Assembly: GCA_947446645.1 (NCBI GenBank)
Contig: CANFHA010000002.1
Coordinates: forward strand, 266,008-330,007
Length of the DNA stretch: 64,000 nucleotides
Direction of reading: 5' to 3'
Origin: Chitinophagaceae bacterium
Lineage (GTDB): Bacteria; Bacteroidota; Bacteroidia; Chitinophagales; Chitinophagaceae
Shown in pieces: positions 45,416 through 54,217 of this stretch. Each line of letters begins with the position of its first letter. The stretch's first letter is position 1. The notes under the pieces are model-generated. The model worked only from the letters and a program-made list of their open reading frames with translations. It was not told the DNA's origin and made no database searches. The translations under genes and the position numbers were made by a program.

Positions 45416-45703
45416 TGCAGTACAATGCTGTATTGTGAAGACTAATTTGCAAAAATCAGCTTGAATCCAGACCTGATTGGTTGTGACACCGTATCTTAAA
45501 TATAAAATGTAGTGATGTATTCATGCCAGATGGTTTACATTATATACTACAAGTATCACACCGTAAAAACGGACTTTTTCGACAAATTTTCTGGTTCAAA
45601 TGAAATCTAATTCTTGTCTAATTTCCCGCAAATCGCATGTAAATCGCACTCAAATAGCGAAAAATATATTTATTTTATTGTTGACAAAAAGGCGGAAGCC
45701 AAG

Positions 45704-45718
45704 CATGACAGTGTCATG
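45704..45718. promoter_or_regulatory. 15-bp palindrome upstream of the MerR-like/HEPN gene: candidate operator
   Basis: CATGACA-G-TGTCATG is a perfect interrupted palindrome. It lies 26 nt upstream of the TACATTTG -7 element, i.e. across the -33 region, and 55 nt before ATG 45773. It could be an autoregulatory site for the DNA-binding protein encoded next. Confidence 0.5.
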
Positions 45719-45743
45719 AAATCATGGCAGTTTTTATTCTGAG

Positions 45744-45751
45744 TACATTTG
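45744..45751 (+). promoter_or_regulatory. -7 promoter element TACATTTG
   Basis: An exact TAnnTTTG match 21 nt before ATG 45773. No canonical TTG sits at -33; the palindrome occupies that position. Confidence 0.55.
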
Positions 45752-45772
45752 TTCACTTACATAAACACCCGC

Positions 45773-46555
45773 ATGAAATACACAGTTGCCGATGCCGCAA
45801 ATAATCTAAAAGTCGAAAAAGATCTTATCAAGACATGGGCTTTTAAGTTTTCCGATTACTTGTCTCCCAGCGCAAACCCACCTAAAGGAGAACAGCGTGA
45901 ATTTGAATTGGAAGATATTAGAATAATGGCTTTCATATTGTTGCATTGGGAGAAAAATCCGGACATAGAGTGTATTAAAATGGGATTGGATGCCAATAGT
46001 CATCAAGACAATTTTTTGATTGACGATTTTGTTATTCAGATAACACCCCTATTTATCGACCCTCCTGAAAATATTGATGAAACCTGGAGGCACGGGATAG
46101 TATTTGGTGGGTTATCTCAAATCGGTGATGCATATTTTCTTGCAAAATCATACAAACTTGCCGGTGACAGATTAATGGAAGCCGCTCTCCAGAAGGACGA
46201 ACAATGGGAGCTCTTTTGCCCAGCAATTTACAATTACAGACACGCAACCGAATTATATCTGAAGGTTACGACAAATAATTTTAAGCAGAGCCATGATTTA
46301 ATTTACCTATACAGCGAATTGAAGAAACTCTTAAGGGATAAATTTAATTCGATACCACCCGAGTGGTTTGACAAGCTGATTGATGCGTTCAACGATTTTG
46401 ACCCTAATGGTACTACTTTCAGATATGGTAGCAAGGTAAGTAGAGATGAAGTCTGGGTTGATTATAATCATGTAAAGACATTGATGGGGTGGCTTGATGA
46501 ATCATTCGACAATATCAGAATTCATCTTGGAGGGTTTAACATGTCTATTAAATGA
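45773..46555 (+). CDS. MerR-like DNA-binding protein with HEPN-like C-terminal part
   Basis: About 260 residues from ATG 45773. The N-terminus resembles a MerR-type winged helix (MKYTVADAANNLKVEKDLIK, then QREFELEDIRIMAFILLHW). The C-terminal half is all-helical and contains NYRHATELYLKVTTNNFKQS (about residues 150-170), reminiscent of HEPN domains, but without a clear R-x4-H catalytic motif. It may be the island's regulator, given the palindrome in its promoter. It is transcribed divergently from the recombinase. Confidence 0.6.
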   Translation: MKYTVADAANNLKVEKDLIKTWAFKFSDYLSPSANPPKGEQREFELEDIRIMAFILLHWEKNPDIECIKMGLDANSHQDNFLIDDFVIQITPLFIDPPENIDETWRHGIVFGGLSQIGDAYFLAKSYKLAGDRLMEAALQKDEQWELFCPAIYNYRHATELYLKVTTNNFKQSHDLIYLYSELKKLLRDKFNSIPPEWFDKLIDAFNDFDPNGTTFRYGSKVSRDEVWVDYNHVKTLMGWLDESFDNIRIHLGGFNMSIK

Positions 46556-46714
46556 GTAGAACATGATTTACAGTAGATTCAAACTCTTCACAGACGATAT
46601 GCCCGGAATTTGGCCGTGATTTATTTACCATTTAAATTCCTAAGCAGAATAATTAGATTATTCCTAGATTTGGATTGAAATTCTTTGCCTACTGATTAAC
46701 CGCAATACGGAAAC

Positions 46715-47182
46715 ATGGACAAAAACATTCAAAAAGAGACGTTTCATCTGGAGTTTACTATCAAAAAGCTCAAAAAAAAGCTGGAGGACAAGCAAAAAGA
46801 GCTTGGAAATGTCACTTTGCAATTGAATGAGGCACTATCAGACAATGAAAAGTTGAATAGAAAGATCAGAAAGTATGAAAAGCCGAAAGATGAATACGAT
46901 TATAGCTGGAGTTGGATCAGTAAAATAGTTTTTATAGTTGCACAGGCGAAAAAACCGCTACGCTCTGCCGAAATTATTCCAATCCTGCGGGTAAGGGAGC
47001 CAGACCTTAATTTAAAAGCAAGTAAAGAGAAATTTCTTTCGGCTTTTTTAAACGTTGCTATGCGCCACCAACGATTAATACCGTATAAGTTGAAAGGCGT
47101 AAGAGGGAATTATTACTGCTTGCCGGAATGGATTAATGAAGAGGGTGAACTTCCGCCGGATATGAAAAAGCAGATTTATTGA
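46715..47182 (+). CDS. Coiled-coil plus winged-helix-like protein
   Basis: 155 residues. Residues ~5-55 form a Lys/Glu-rich coiled-coil. Residues ~65-145 look like a winged helix of the HARE-HTH kind: WISKIVFIVAQAKKPLRSAE, then FLSAFLNVAMRHQRLIPYKL and VRGNYYCLPEWINEEGELPP. HARE-HTH domains occur in restriction and chromatin-linked proteins and are thought to contact modified DNA. It lies 148 nt before the first hsdM and may be an accessory regulator. The assignment is tentative. Confidence 0.6.
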   Translation: MDKNIQKETFHLEFTIKKLKKKLEDKQKELGNVTLQLNEALSDNEKLNRKIRKYEKPKDEYDYSWSWISKIVFIVAQAKKPLRSAEIIPILRVREPDLNLKASKEKFLSAFLNVAMRHQRLIPYKLKGVRGNYYCLPEWINEEGELPPDMKKQIY

Positions 47183-47290
47183 AAGCGGGCTTATTATGGG
47201 AACATCATGTTTTTATCTTGTACCAATTAAGTTACAATTAACCATAGTGAAAGATAATTAAAGGCTATTAAAGAACTAACTGCGACACAA

Positions 47291-47323
47291 TTGAGATTTT
47301 ATAACAAACCATAGATACCTTTA
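47291..47323 (+). promoter_or_regulatory. Likely promoter of the restriction-modification operon
   Basis: TTG at 47291-47293, a 22-nt spacer, and TACCTTTA at 47316-47323 (one mismatch from TAnnTTTG) lie 7 nt before the first hsdM ATG. It probably drives the tightly packed genes to 53285. Confidence 0.5.
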
Positions 47324-47330
47324 GCCAATA

Positions 47331-48815
47331 ATGGAAAAATTATCGCTTAGTAAGCTTGAACAATACCTTTCTAAGGCTGCCTGGATTTTAAAAGGCCCGG
47401 TGGATGCCGCCGATTTTAAGGTTTATATCTTCCCGTTGCTGTTTTTTAAACGCATAAGCGATGTGTATGACGAAGAATATCAGGTTGCCTTAAAAGAATC
47501 AGGTGGCGATAAGGATTATGCAGAGCTGGCAGAGTTACACCGGTTTATAATACCGGATGGTAGCCATTGGGAAGATGTGCGAAATACAACCGTAAATGTA
47601 GGTAAAGCGCTGCAATCAGCGTTTAGAGATATAGAAAAGGCTAATCAACAGCTCTTATATGGCATTTTTGGTGACGCAGCCTGGACTAACAAAGAAAAGC
47701 TGCCAGATTCGCTGCTAACTAATCTTATTGAGCACTTCTCCCAATACAATCTATGTAATGAAGCTGTAGATGCTGATATTTTAGGTAGGTCTTATGAGTA
47801 CCTTATTAAGCATTTTGCTGACCTCACCAATAAAAAAGCAGGTGAATTTTATACACCTCGTTCGGTAGTACACCTTATCGGACTTATAGTAGATGCAAAA
47901 GAGGGTGAAACAATATATGATCCGGCCTGCGGAACTGGCGGCATGTTGCTGGAATGTGTGGAGCATCTGAAAGAAGAAGGCAGAGATTATCGGACACTCA
48001 AAATGTATGGGCAGGAAAAGAACCTGACTACTTCTACCATTGCCCGGATGAACATGTTCCTGCACGGTATTGAGGATTTTGAAATAGTACGGGGCGATAC
48101 ACTACGCAACCCCGGACATTTGGAGCACGATGAAATAAAGCAATTTGATTGTGTCATTGCCAACCCTCCATTCTCATTAAAAGAATGGGGTGCCGAACAA
48201 TGGGCAACTGACCCGTATGGTCGGAATATAGCAGGGGTACCACCGACCAGCAATGGTGATATGGCATGGGTGCAGCACATGATACGCAGCATGAAATCCA
48301 AGACGGGGCGAATGGCTGTTGTGTTGCCTCACGGCACGTTGTTTCGTAAAGGTGCAGAAGGCCGTATAAGGCAGGAACTGATAGAGCAAGATATGCTTGA
48401 AGCAGTGATAGGTCTTGGTTCAAACATATTTTACGGCACTACTCTGGCGGCTTGTGTGCTTGTATTCCGGGCGCAAAAGCCAAAGGATAGACGAAAGAAA
48501 GTACTGTTCATAGACGCATCAGACCAGATCAGAGTAGGCAGGGCGCAAAACTATATGGAGCCTTCTAATGTGGATACTATTTATGGATGGTACAAATCCT
48601 TTGTAGATGTCACGGACCATGTGAAAGTGGTAGGTGTAGATGAACTGAAAGCGAAAGATTATAATCTGAACATACCTCTATACATAGACAAGACGGTAAC
48701 CGATGACCTGCCTAGCCTTGATGAAGCACTGAAACAACTTGAAGATGCTGCAAAAAAGGCATGGGAGGCTGAGGATAAATTCAAAGAATTATTAACCGAT
48801 TTCAAACTATTATAA
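47331..48815 (+). CDS. hsdM: Type I restriction-modification DNA methyltransferase subunit, copy 1
   Basis: A 494-residue N6-adenine methyltransferase. The N-terminal HsdM domain (about 5-135: FPLLFFKRISDVYDEEYQVA) precedes the Rossmann methylase with AdoMet motif I YDPACGTGGMLLE (near residue 200) and catalytic motif IV CVIANPPFSLKEWG (Asn278). The C-terminal helix (about 455-490) is the usual HsdS contact. It is the first of five genes separated by 1 nt or overlapping. A second full-length hsdM lies 882 nt downstream, which is unusual for a type I locus. Confidence 0.93.
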   Translation: MEKLSLSKLEQYLSKAAWILKGPVDAADFKVYIFPLLFFKRISDVYDEEYQVALKESGGDKDYAELAELHRFIIPDGSHWEDVRNTTVNVGKALQSAFRDIEKANQQLLYGIFGDAAWTNKEKLPDSLLTNLIEHFSQYNLCNEAVDADILGRSYEYLIKHFADLTNKKAGEFYTPRSVVHLIGLIVDAKEGETIYDPACGTGGMLLECVEHLKEEGRDYRTLKMYGQEKNLTTSTIARMNMFLHGIEDFEIVRGDTLRNPGHLEHDEIKQFDCVIANPPFSLKEWGAEQWATDPYGRNIAGVPPTSNGDMAWVQHMIRSMKSKTGRMAVVLPHGTLFRKGAEGRIRQELIEQDMLEAVIGLGSNIFYGTTLAACVLVFRAQKPKDRRKKVLFIDASDQIRVGRAQNYMEPSNVDTIYGWYKSFVDVTDHVKVVGVDELKAKDYNLNIPLYIDKTVTDDLPSLDEALKQLEDAAKKAWEAEDKFKELLTDFKLL

Positions 48816-48816
48816 A

Positions 48817-49698
48817 ATGGGTGCAACCGATTCAATGAGACATTTTATCATAGATAGCATGGTAAAAGTACATGATACATCAGCGATTAAAATAATGCTT
48901 ACTACTACAGCCGCAAATCCAGCATCACCAAACAATTCAACCTTAGTAAATACGCTTATTACAGCATTTGGTGCATTGCTTGGTGTTGGCATTGGAGTTT
49001 GGGCGACGGTATGGTACAAGAAACAGGAGTTAGACGGATTAGCAAAGAGTATAAAACTACAGAGCGATAATTTTGAACTTCAAAAACAGAAATTTGAGCA
49101 GGATAAAATTATTCAATGGAACCAAATTAGTAATGAGCTTTCAAAAATTCAGGATTTAAAAAAGAACTATGAGCTTAGCTTGGAAAAATTTAGCTACAGT
49201 AAATATGAAAAACTAATTGACATTTCTGATAGATTTTTGAATGAACTGAATGATGACAAAAAGGTATTTATTAAGGAATTAAATAGCCTTGTCAAGGAAT
49301 TTAGTAATCAATTTCCACCTTCCGATTACATAGACGACTACTCTGAGGTTAAAGAACTAATGGCCCCTACAATTTTTGGCTCGTTTTCTAAGATAAAAGC
49401 GGTAATTGATAAATTAGATCAAACTTATCCGCATTTACTTCCAAATGTGATGGGGAAACTGAATTCGATTAAACACGATATTGATAATATAGTGTTCAGA
49501 AGGCACCATAATTATTCAGACGAAAGTATCGAAGCGTACGAATTATTTTTCGACGATGAAATGGATAGTGTTTTTAAAGTTTATGAAGACCTCTATGACT
49601 GCCTCATGGAGACAATCTCGGAATTTAGATTATTTGATGAGGTTAGAACTAAGTTAATTAAAGAACAATTTATTGATACTGATAGCAAAACTGACTAA
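48817..49698 (+). CDS. Membrane-anchored coiled-coil protein between two hsdM genes
   Basis: 293 residues, unrecognised family. One membrane helix (residues 43-67, LVNTLITAFGALLGVGIGVW) is followed by a ~55-residue coiled-coil (KLQSDNFELQKQKFEQDKII) and a helical acidic domain with HHNYSDESIEAYELFFDDEM near residue 225. It starts 1 nt after hsdM copy 1 and its TAA overlaps the next ATG by 1 nt, so it is co-expressed with both methylases. Such embedded anchored proteins suggest a defence or abortive-infection effector; that is inferred from position only. Confidence 0.65.
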   Translation: MGATDSMRHFIIDSMVKVHDTSAIKIMLTTTAANPASPNNSTLVNTLITAFGALLGVGIGVWATVWYKKQELDGLAKSIKLQSDNFELQKQKFEQDKIIQWNQISNELSKIQDLKKNYELSLEKFSYSKYEKLIDISDRFLNELNDDKKVFIKELNSLVKEFSNQFPPSDYIDDYSEVKELMAPTIFGSFSKIKAVIDKLDQTYPHLLPNVMGKLNSIKHDIDNIVFRRHHNYSDESIEAYELFFDDEMDSVFKVYEDLYDCLMETISEFRLFDEVRTKLIKEQFIDTDSKTD

Positions 49699-51173
49699 TG
49701 ACCCAGCAACAACTTGAAAAATATTTATGGGGTGCCGCAACTTACCTGCGGGGGACAATCGATGCAGGTGACTATAAGCAGTACATGTTTCCGCTGCTAT
49801 TCTTTAAACGTATAAGTGACGTGTGGGATGAAGAGTTTGAAGAAGCTATGAGCGAAAGCGATGGTGATCTCGACTATGCGGGCTATGCAGAAAATCACCG
49901 GTTTCAATTACCAGAGGGCTGCCATTGGCAGGATATAAGACAGACGACCCGCAATGTAGGACAGGCATTGCAGAAAGCTATGCTTGATATTGAGAAGGCA
50001 AACCCCGAACAGCTTTATGGCATATTTGGTGATGCTACCTGGACAAATAAAGACCGACTAAGTGATGAAACGCTGATTAACCTCATAGAGCACTTTAGCC
50101 AGCATAAACTGGATTTAAAGCATGTGCCGCAGGATGAACTGGGTAATGCCTATGAATACCTGATAAAGCGATTTGCAGATGATAGTGGGCACACGGCAGC
50201 AGAGTTTTATACCAACCGCACTGTAGTGCGATTAATGAGTCTTATAGCCGAACCGCAACCGGGGGAAACTGTTTATGATCCAACTTGCGGTAGTGGCGGA
50301 TTGCTGCTAAATGCTGCCCTACAATTAAAGGCAACCGGTAAAGAATACCGTACTTTAAAACTATATGGGCAGGAGATAAATCTCATAACAAGCTCCATAG
50401 CACGAATGAATATGTTCCTGCACGGTATAGAAGATTTTAACGTGGTGCGAGGAAACACGTTAAGCAATCCCGGACTGCTGGAAAACGATGAATTGAAGAC
50501 CTTTAATGTAATACTGGCTAATCCTCCTTACAGTATAAAACAATGGGACCAGAAAGCATGGGCAAATGATCCTTTTGGACGTAATATTTGGGGCACTCCA
50601 CCACAGGGGTGCGCCGATTATGCTTTTCAGCAACATATACACAAGAGCCTTGATCCTAAAAATGGCCGGTGTGTCGTGTTGTGGCCGCATGGAATTCTTT
50701 TTCGTGAGAGCGAAGAGCAGGTAAGAATCAAAATGTTGGAATCTGATACTGTTGATACAGTAATTGGTTTAGGAAAGCAATTGTTTTATAATTCTCCAAT
50801 GGAAGCCATGTTGCTGATATGCAGGACCAATAAACCAAAAAATAAAAAAGGAAAGGTGCTTTTTATAAATGCCGTTGAAGAGGTAAGGATTGAAAAAGAT
50901 TTTTCTTATTTAGAAGAAGCGCACATACAAAAGATATTATCTGCATACAACGGATATAAAGATATTTCTGGGTTTGCTAAAGTGGCTACAATAGAAGACA
51001 TTAAAAAACAAGGGTGGAGTATGAATATCACGTTTTATGTTGAGGTAAACGCCAAAGAGAAAAATGAACAACCTTTAAAGGAAACTATTCAAGAATGGAT
51101 AGAGCAATCCTATTCCGTAAAAAAGTCTGTAAATAATTTGGTTAAATCTCTACAAACGCAAGATGGTAATTAA
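49698..51173 (+). CDS. hsdM: Type I restriction-modification DNA methyltransferase subunit, copy 2
   Basis: 491 residues, the same architecture as copy 1: FPLLFFKRISDVWDEEFEEA at the N-terminus, AdoMet motif I YDPTCGSGGLLLN (near residue 195) and catalytic ILANPPYSIKQWD (Asn275). The sequences are clearly homologous but diverged, with NPPF against NPPY and different acidic and C-terminal residues, so this is not a recent tandem duplication. Its end overlaps hsdS by 11 nt, which makes it the more likely direct partner of this hsdS. Confidence 0.93.
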   Translation: MTQQQLEKYLWGAATYLRGTIDAGDYKQYMFPLLFFKRISDVWDEEFEEAMSESDGDLDYAGYAENHRFQLPEGCHWQDIRQTTRNVGQALQKAMLDIEKANPEQLYGIFGDATWTNKDRLSDETLINLIEHFSQHKLDLKHVPQDELGNAYEYLIKRFADDSGHTAAEFYTNRTVVRLMSLIAEPQPGETVYDPTCGSGGLLLNAALQLKATGKEYRTLKLYGQEINLITSSIARMNMFLHGIEDFNVVRGNTLSNPGLLENDELKTFNVILANPPYSIKQWDQKAWANDPFGRNIWGTPPQGCADYAFQQHIHKSLDPKNGRCVVLWPHGILFRESEEQVRIKMLESDTVDTVIGLGKQLFYNSPMEAMLLICRTNKPKNKKGKVLFINAVEEVRIEKDFSYLEEAHIQKILSAYNGYKDISGFAKVATIEDIKKQGWSMNITFYVEVNAKEKNEQPLKETIQEWIEQSYSVKKSVNNLVKSLQTQDGN

Positions 51174-52323
51174 TAAAAAAAATTGGAAGAAAGTCTGTTT
51201 TGGAGATTTAGTCTATGAAAAGAAGTTATCTGTTGATGCGGAATCGTGCGGACTTGGTAGATATGTTGCCGGAGATCACATGACAACTGAAGATTTGCAT
51301 TTGCGGAAATGGGGACTTGTTGGTGATGGATATTTAGGTCCGGCTTTTCATAGAAAATTTGAAAGTGGAGATATTCTTTATGGCTCTCGGCGAACGTATC
51401 TAAAAAAGGTTGCGGTTGCTGATTTTGATGGAATAACCTCTAATACGACCTTTGTAATTACCGAAGACACGGGCAAAGTGGTGGCTGGATTACTGCCATT
51501 TCTTATGTTATCGGATAGGTTTACAGAACATTCTGTAAAGAATAGTAAAGGTTCTGTAAACCCATATATCAATTTTAAAGACATTGCGAAGTTTGAATTT
51601 TTACTGCCACCTAAAGACCAACAAGCAAGACTTGCAGAACTGCTTTGGGCTGCAGATGAAGTTGTTCAGAAATATGATGATCTAAAAAAGAGCCAAATTC
51701 TGACCCTTAATTCTTTTTTCGATATTGTTTATAAGGAGAAGTCGTTGAAATATTTGTCGTTAGGCCAATGCCTTGAATTTTCGCAATATGGTATTTCAGA
51801 GCAGCTTAGTGACGTAGGCGATATACCTGTTCTTAGAATGAACAACCTGCAAAACAAAAAGGTCGTGATGTATGATTTAAAGTACATTTTGCGCAGTACG
51901 ATTAAAAATCCAGAAAGTTTATTGCTAAAGAAGGGAGATATTTTATTCAATAGAACCAATTCATACGAACTTGTTGGAAAGGTTGGTCTGTTTGACTTAG
52001 AGAAGGAGGTAACGTTTGCTTCTTATTTAATTAGGCTAAGAGCGAATGTTGAAATAGTACTTCCTGAATACTTGAATTCGTATCTAAATTCCGAAAAGGG
52101 ACAGGCTGCAATCAGAGTACACCGGACTCCGGGAGTAAGCCAAAGTAATATTAATGTCGAAAACCTCAAGAAGATAACCATTCCTATTGTAAGCAAGAAT
52201 GTACAATTGGAACTTATTAAAAAGCTTGCTTTGTTAGAATCTGCAATGCAGGAAACCGAGGCCGCAATAAAATCCGTACTTACAATCCAGAAGCAATTAA
52301 TCAACAAAATATTTAGTGCCTGA
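51163..52323 (+). CDS. hsdS: Type I restriction-modification specificity subunit
   Basis: 386 residues with the two-TRD plan. TRD1 (about 1-140) is followed by a conserved helix (LLPPKDQQARLAELLWAADE, about 145-180). TRD2 (about 190-345: LEFSQYGISEQLSDVGDIPV) ends in a second helix (LLESAMQETEAAIKSVLTIQ). It decides the target sequence for methylation and cleavage. It overlaps hsdM copy 2 by 11 nt and the next gene by 1 nt. No second hsdS or inverted-repeat shuffling site was seen. Confidence 0.92.
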   Translation: MVINKKNWKKVCFGDLVYEKKLSVDAESCGLGRYVAGDHMTTEDLHLRKWGLVGDGYLGPAFHRKFESGDILYGSRRTYLKKVAVADFDGITSNTTFVITEDTGKVVAGLLPFLMLSDRFTEHSVKNSKGSVNPYINFKDIAKFEFLLPPKDQQARLAELLWAADEVVQKYDDLKKSQILTLNSFFDIVYKEKSLKYLSLGQCLEFSQYGISEQLSDVGDIPVLRMNNLQNKKVVMYDLKYILRSTIKNPESLLLKKGDILFNRTNSYELVGKVGLFDLEKEVTFASYLIRLRANVEIVLPEYLNSYLNSEKGQAAIRVHRTPGVSQSNINVENLKKITIPIVSKNVQLELIKKLALLESAMQETEAAIKSVLTIQKQLINKIFSA

Positions 52324-53285
52324 TGGAGTATCATGAACCTGCTGCGCAATGGGAAATATTTGGTATGCCTGATTTCAAGAGCTATTGCGAAAAATCAGTT
52401 GTAAAAGGACTATTTCACAAGTCGGTCCCTAAAGATGTTGTGGATGCCTTTGAAGTGGCAGAGTATATGATGGCTCATGCCTACTATCATTGGCCTTTGT
52501 ATGATGAGGCGTTTACAAAACTGTTGCTCATTACTGAGATGGCTGTGAAAATTAGATGCGCTCATTTTGGTATTCCGATTGAGGAGAAAAGAAAGAATGG
52601 CTCAATACGAGATAGGCACCTTGAGCAACTAATTATAGATGTATGCAAGGCAGAACCATTAAAAAACATTGAAGAGAGACTACACTGGCTGCGAAGCCGC
52701 AGAAATGATAAGATGCATCCCGATAGTCACACCTTTTCGGGTGCGATTATGAATTATTTTGCAATCAAATTAGGCGTAGGAATTCTTAATAAGCTATTTA
52801 TTCCTGAGCAATTACTGTCTTCTTCGCCGCAGCAAATTGAATCGATCAGTAATGACCTTGCTTCTTTCTTTAATGGCTTATTTGTTTTAGACACAGGCGA
52901 CAGCAGGTATTTAATTGAGGGTGTAAAGGCAGAAGATGCTTTAATTGTAAACGGCGAATGGTACTACTTCCTTGTAGCATCGCCAATTACTGATAAAATC
53001 GGCGAGCAAGTCAGGCAGCACCATTACGCCGACCTACACGCTTTACAGGTCAGAGATATTGTAGTTGGTGATACTTCAATTACCATGAAAGACGCTGCTA
53101 CAAATAAACCGATACAAATATCTACGACCGATCATCCTGCTAACATTGAGACTTACAGGAGATTCAACAAAGAGCGAGACGAGGCGAAGGCCGAGCAGCA
53201 GGGTGTGCAAATTATACAAATAGGCTCTCCCTTTAGTCAGCAGCAGATTGATTTTCTTTATCAATGGTTGTGGAAGGTGGGTTAA
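52323..53285 (+). CDS. HEPN-like protein coupled to hsdS
   Basis: 320 residues. The N-terminal half is helical and carries LHWLRSRRNDKMHPDSHTFS with Arg127-x4-His132, the R-x4-6-H signature of HEPN ribonucleases. The rest has a GQ-rich middle, the strand RYLIEGVKAEDALIVNGEWY and a C-terminal DFLYQWLWKVG. Its ATG overlaps the hsdS TGA (52321-52325), indicating translational coupling with the restriction operon. HEPN proteins often act as RNA-cutting toxins or defence effectors. The activity is inferred, as only the one motif is visible. Confidence 0.65.
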   Translation: MEYHEPAAQWEIFGMPDFKSYCEKSVVKGLFHKSVPKDVVDAFEVAEYMMAHAYYHWPLYDEAFTKLLLITEMAVKIRCAHFGIPIEEKRKNGSIRDRHLEQLIIDVCKAEPLKNIEERLHWLRSRRNDKMHPDSHTFSGAIMNYFAIKLGVGILNKLFIPEQLLSSSPQQIESISNDLASFFNGLFVLDTGDSRYLIEGVKAEDALIVNGEWYYFLVASPITDKIGEQVRQHHYADLHALQVRDIVVGDTSITMKDAATNKPIQISTTDHPANIETYRRFNKERDEAKAEQQGVQIIQIGSPFSQQQIDFLYQWLWKVG

Positions 53286-53353
53286 GCTATAACTGCCTTC
53301 GCCAAAAATTCATCACCTGTTTCCACTAAATTTTCATTTCCGGATTATTGTAG

Positions 53354-53361
53354 TACATTTG
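53354..53361 (+). promoter_or_regulatory. -7 promoter element TACATTTG
   Basis: An exact TAnnTTTG match 27 nt before ATG 53389, in the 103-nt gap after the HEPN-like gene. It suggests a separate transcript for the following genes. Confidence 0.5.
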
Positions 53362-53388
53362 TTAAATAATTATAATATAATTAAACAA

Positions 53389-54211
53389 ATGAAAATTAAT
53401 AATCAAAATAATAATAGGAATAGGTTTGTTTATACTGATGAAGACATGCCCGGAATAGTTATTCTAAAGCATGGAGGAACAGGAAACACTATAGAGAAGT
53501 CTCTAAAAGATATTTCCGAAAAAGGGAACGCAGATTTACAGGGTGCTTTTAATAAGGCTGCCGAAATGCTTTTCCAAAATTCAATACTAATTGCAGGGGA
53601 ATCTCGATACCAGATCAAGGAAATAGAGTTCTACTTCTCAAGCGAGACACACAAAGACCCTTATGTGCATAGCACACAGTATAGCAATGTAAACAGGCAG
53701 TTTGAATTTGGTGAGTGGTATTTTCATCGCTTTGTGATCAGAGAAAAATATACTCATAATCGCAGGGGGCTTGACTATTGGAAACAGACCATTGAATAAT
53801 TCCGGCGGCATTTTAATAAGAGGGCTAAAATCATTAGCCGACGGTCGGTATATTCAAGGACCGAGTAATGTTGTGAAAGAAATACTGACCCAGCTAGATA
53901 GCTTCCAATCTGACTATTCAATTGATGATCTCGCAAAAGCAACCGAGACATTTGTATTCAATGTAAAATCACCACTAAGAATCACATCTTCCACTAATCA
54001 AGTATCTAAGCTGCTAAATAGTAAAAGGTATGGCCTCGCTGCTAAAGATGATGATCTAAACGACAACTATCAAAATGCACTATACCGCTACTTTGATGAA
54101 AACTATTTTATGAAAATGAACGGACGCGAAAGTATTTTCAGGGAATTGGTAGAACGAGGGATTTATGGCATCCATGAGGCAAAAGAGAAAATCGGGTATA
54201 ACATTAAATAA
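53389..54211 (+). pseudogene. Unknown gene split by a +1 frameshift at a G5 tract
   Basis: Frame 1 runs from ATG 53389 to TAA 53799. Frame 2 is open from about 53771 to 54211 and has no ATG near its start, only TTG. Read across the GGGGG at 53765-53769 with one G fewer, they join into one protein of ~273 residues: IKEIEFYFSSETHKDPYVHS and FGEWYFHRFVIREKY from the first part, NNSGGILIRGLKSLADGRYI and YRYFDENYFMKMNGRESIF from the second. The family was not identified. It could be a true pseudogene, phase variation or a sequencing indel. Confidence 0.65.
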
Positions 54212-54217
54212 GCTCCA

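Noticed and set aside
51163..52323. Phase-variable hsdS shuffling
   Set aside because: Only one hsdS is present and no inverted repeats or partial S genes were seen in the window.
53389..54211. The joined frameshifted protein as a 3-methyladenine DNA glycosylase
   Set aside because: A GGILIR-like segment looks familiar, but the active-site signature of that family is not visible, so no function is assigned.
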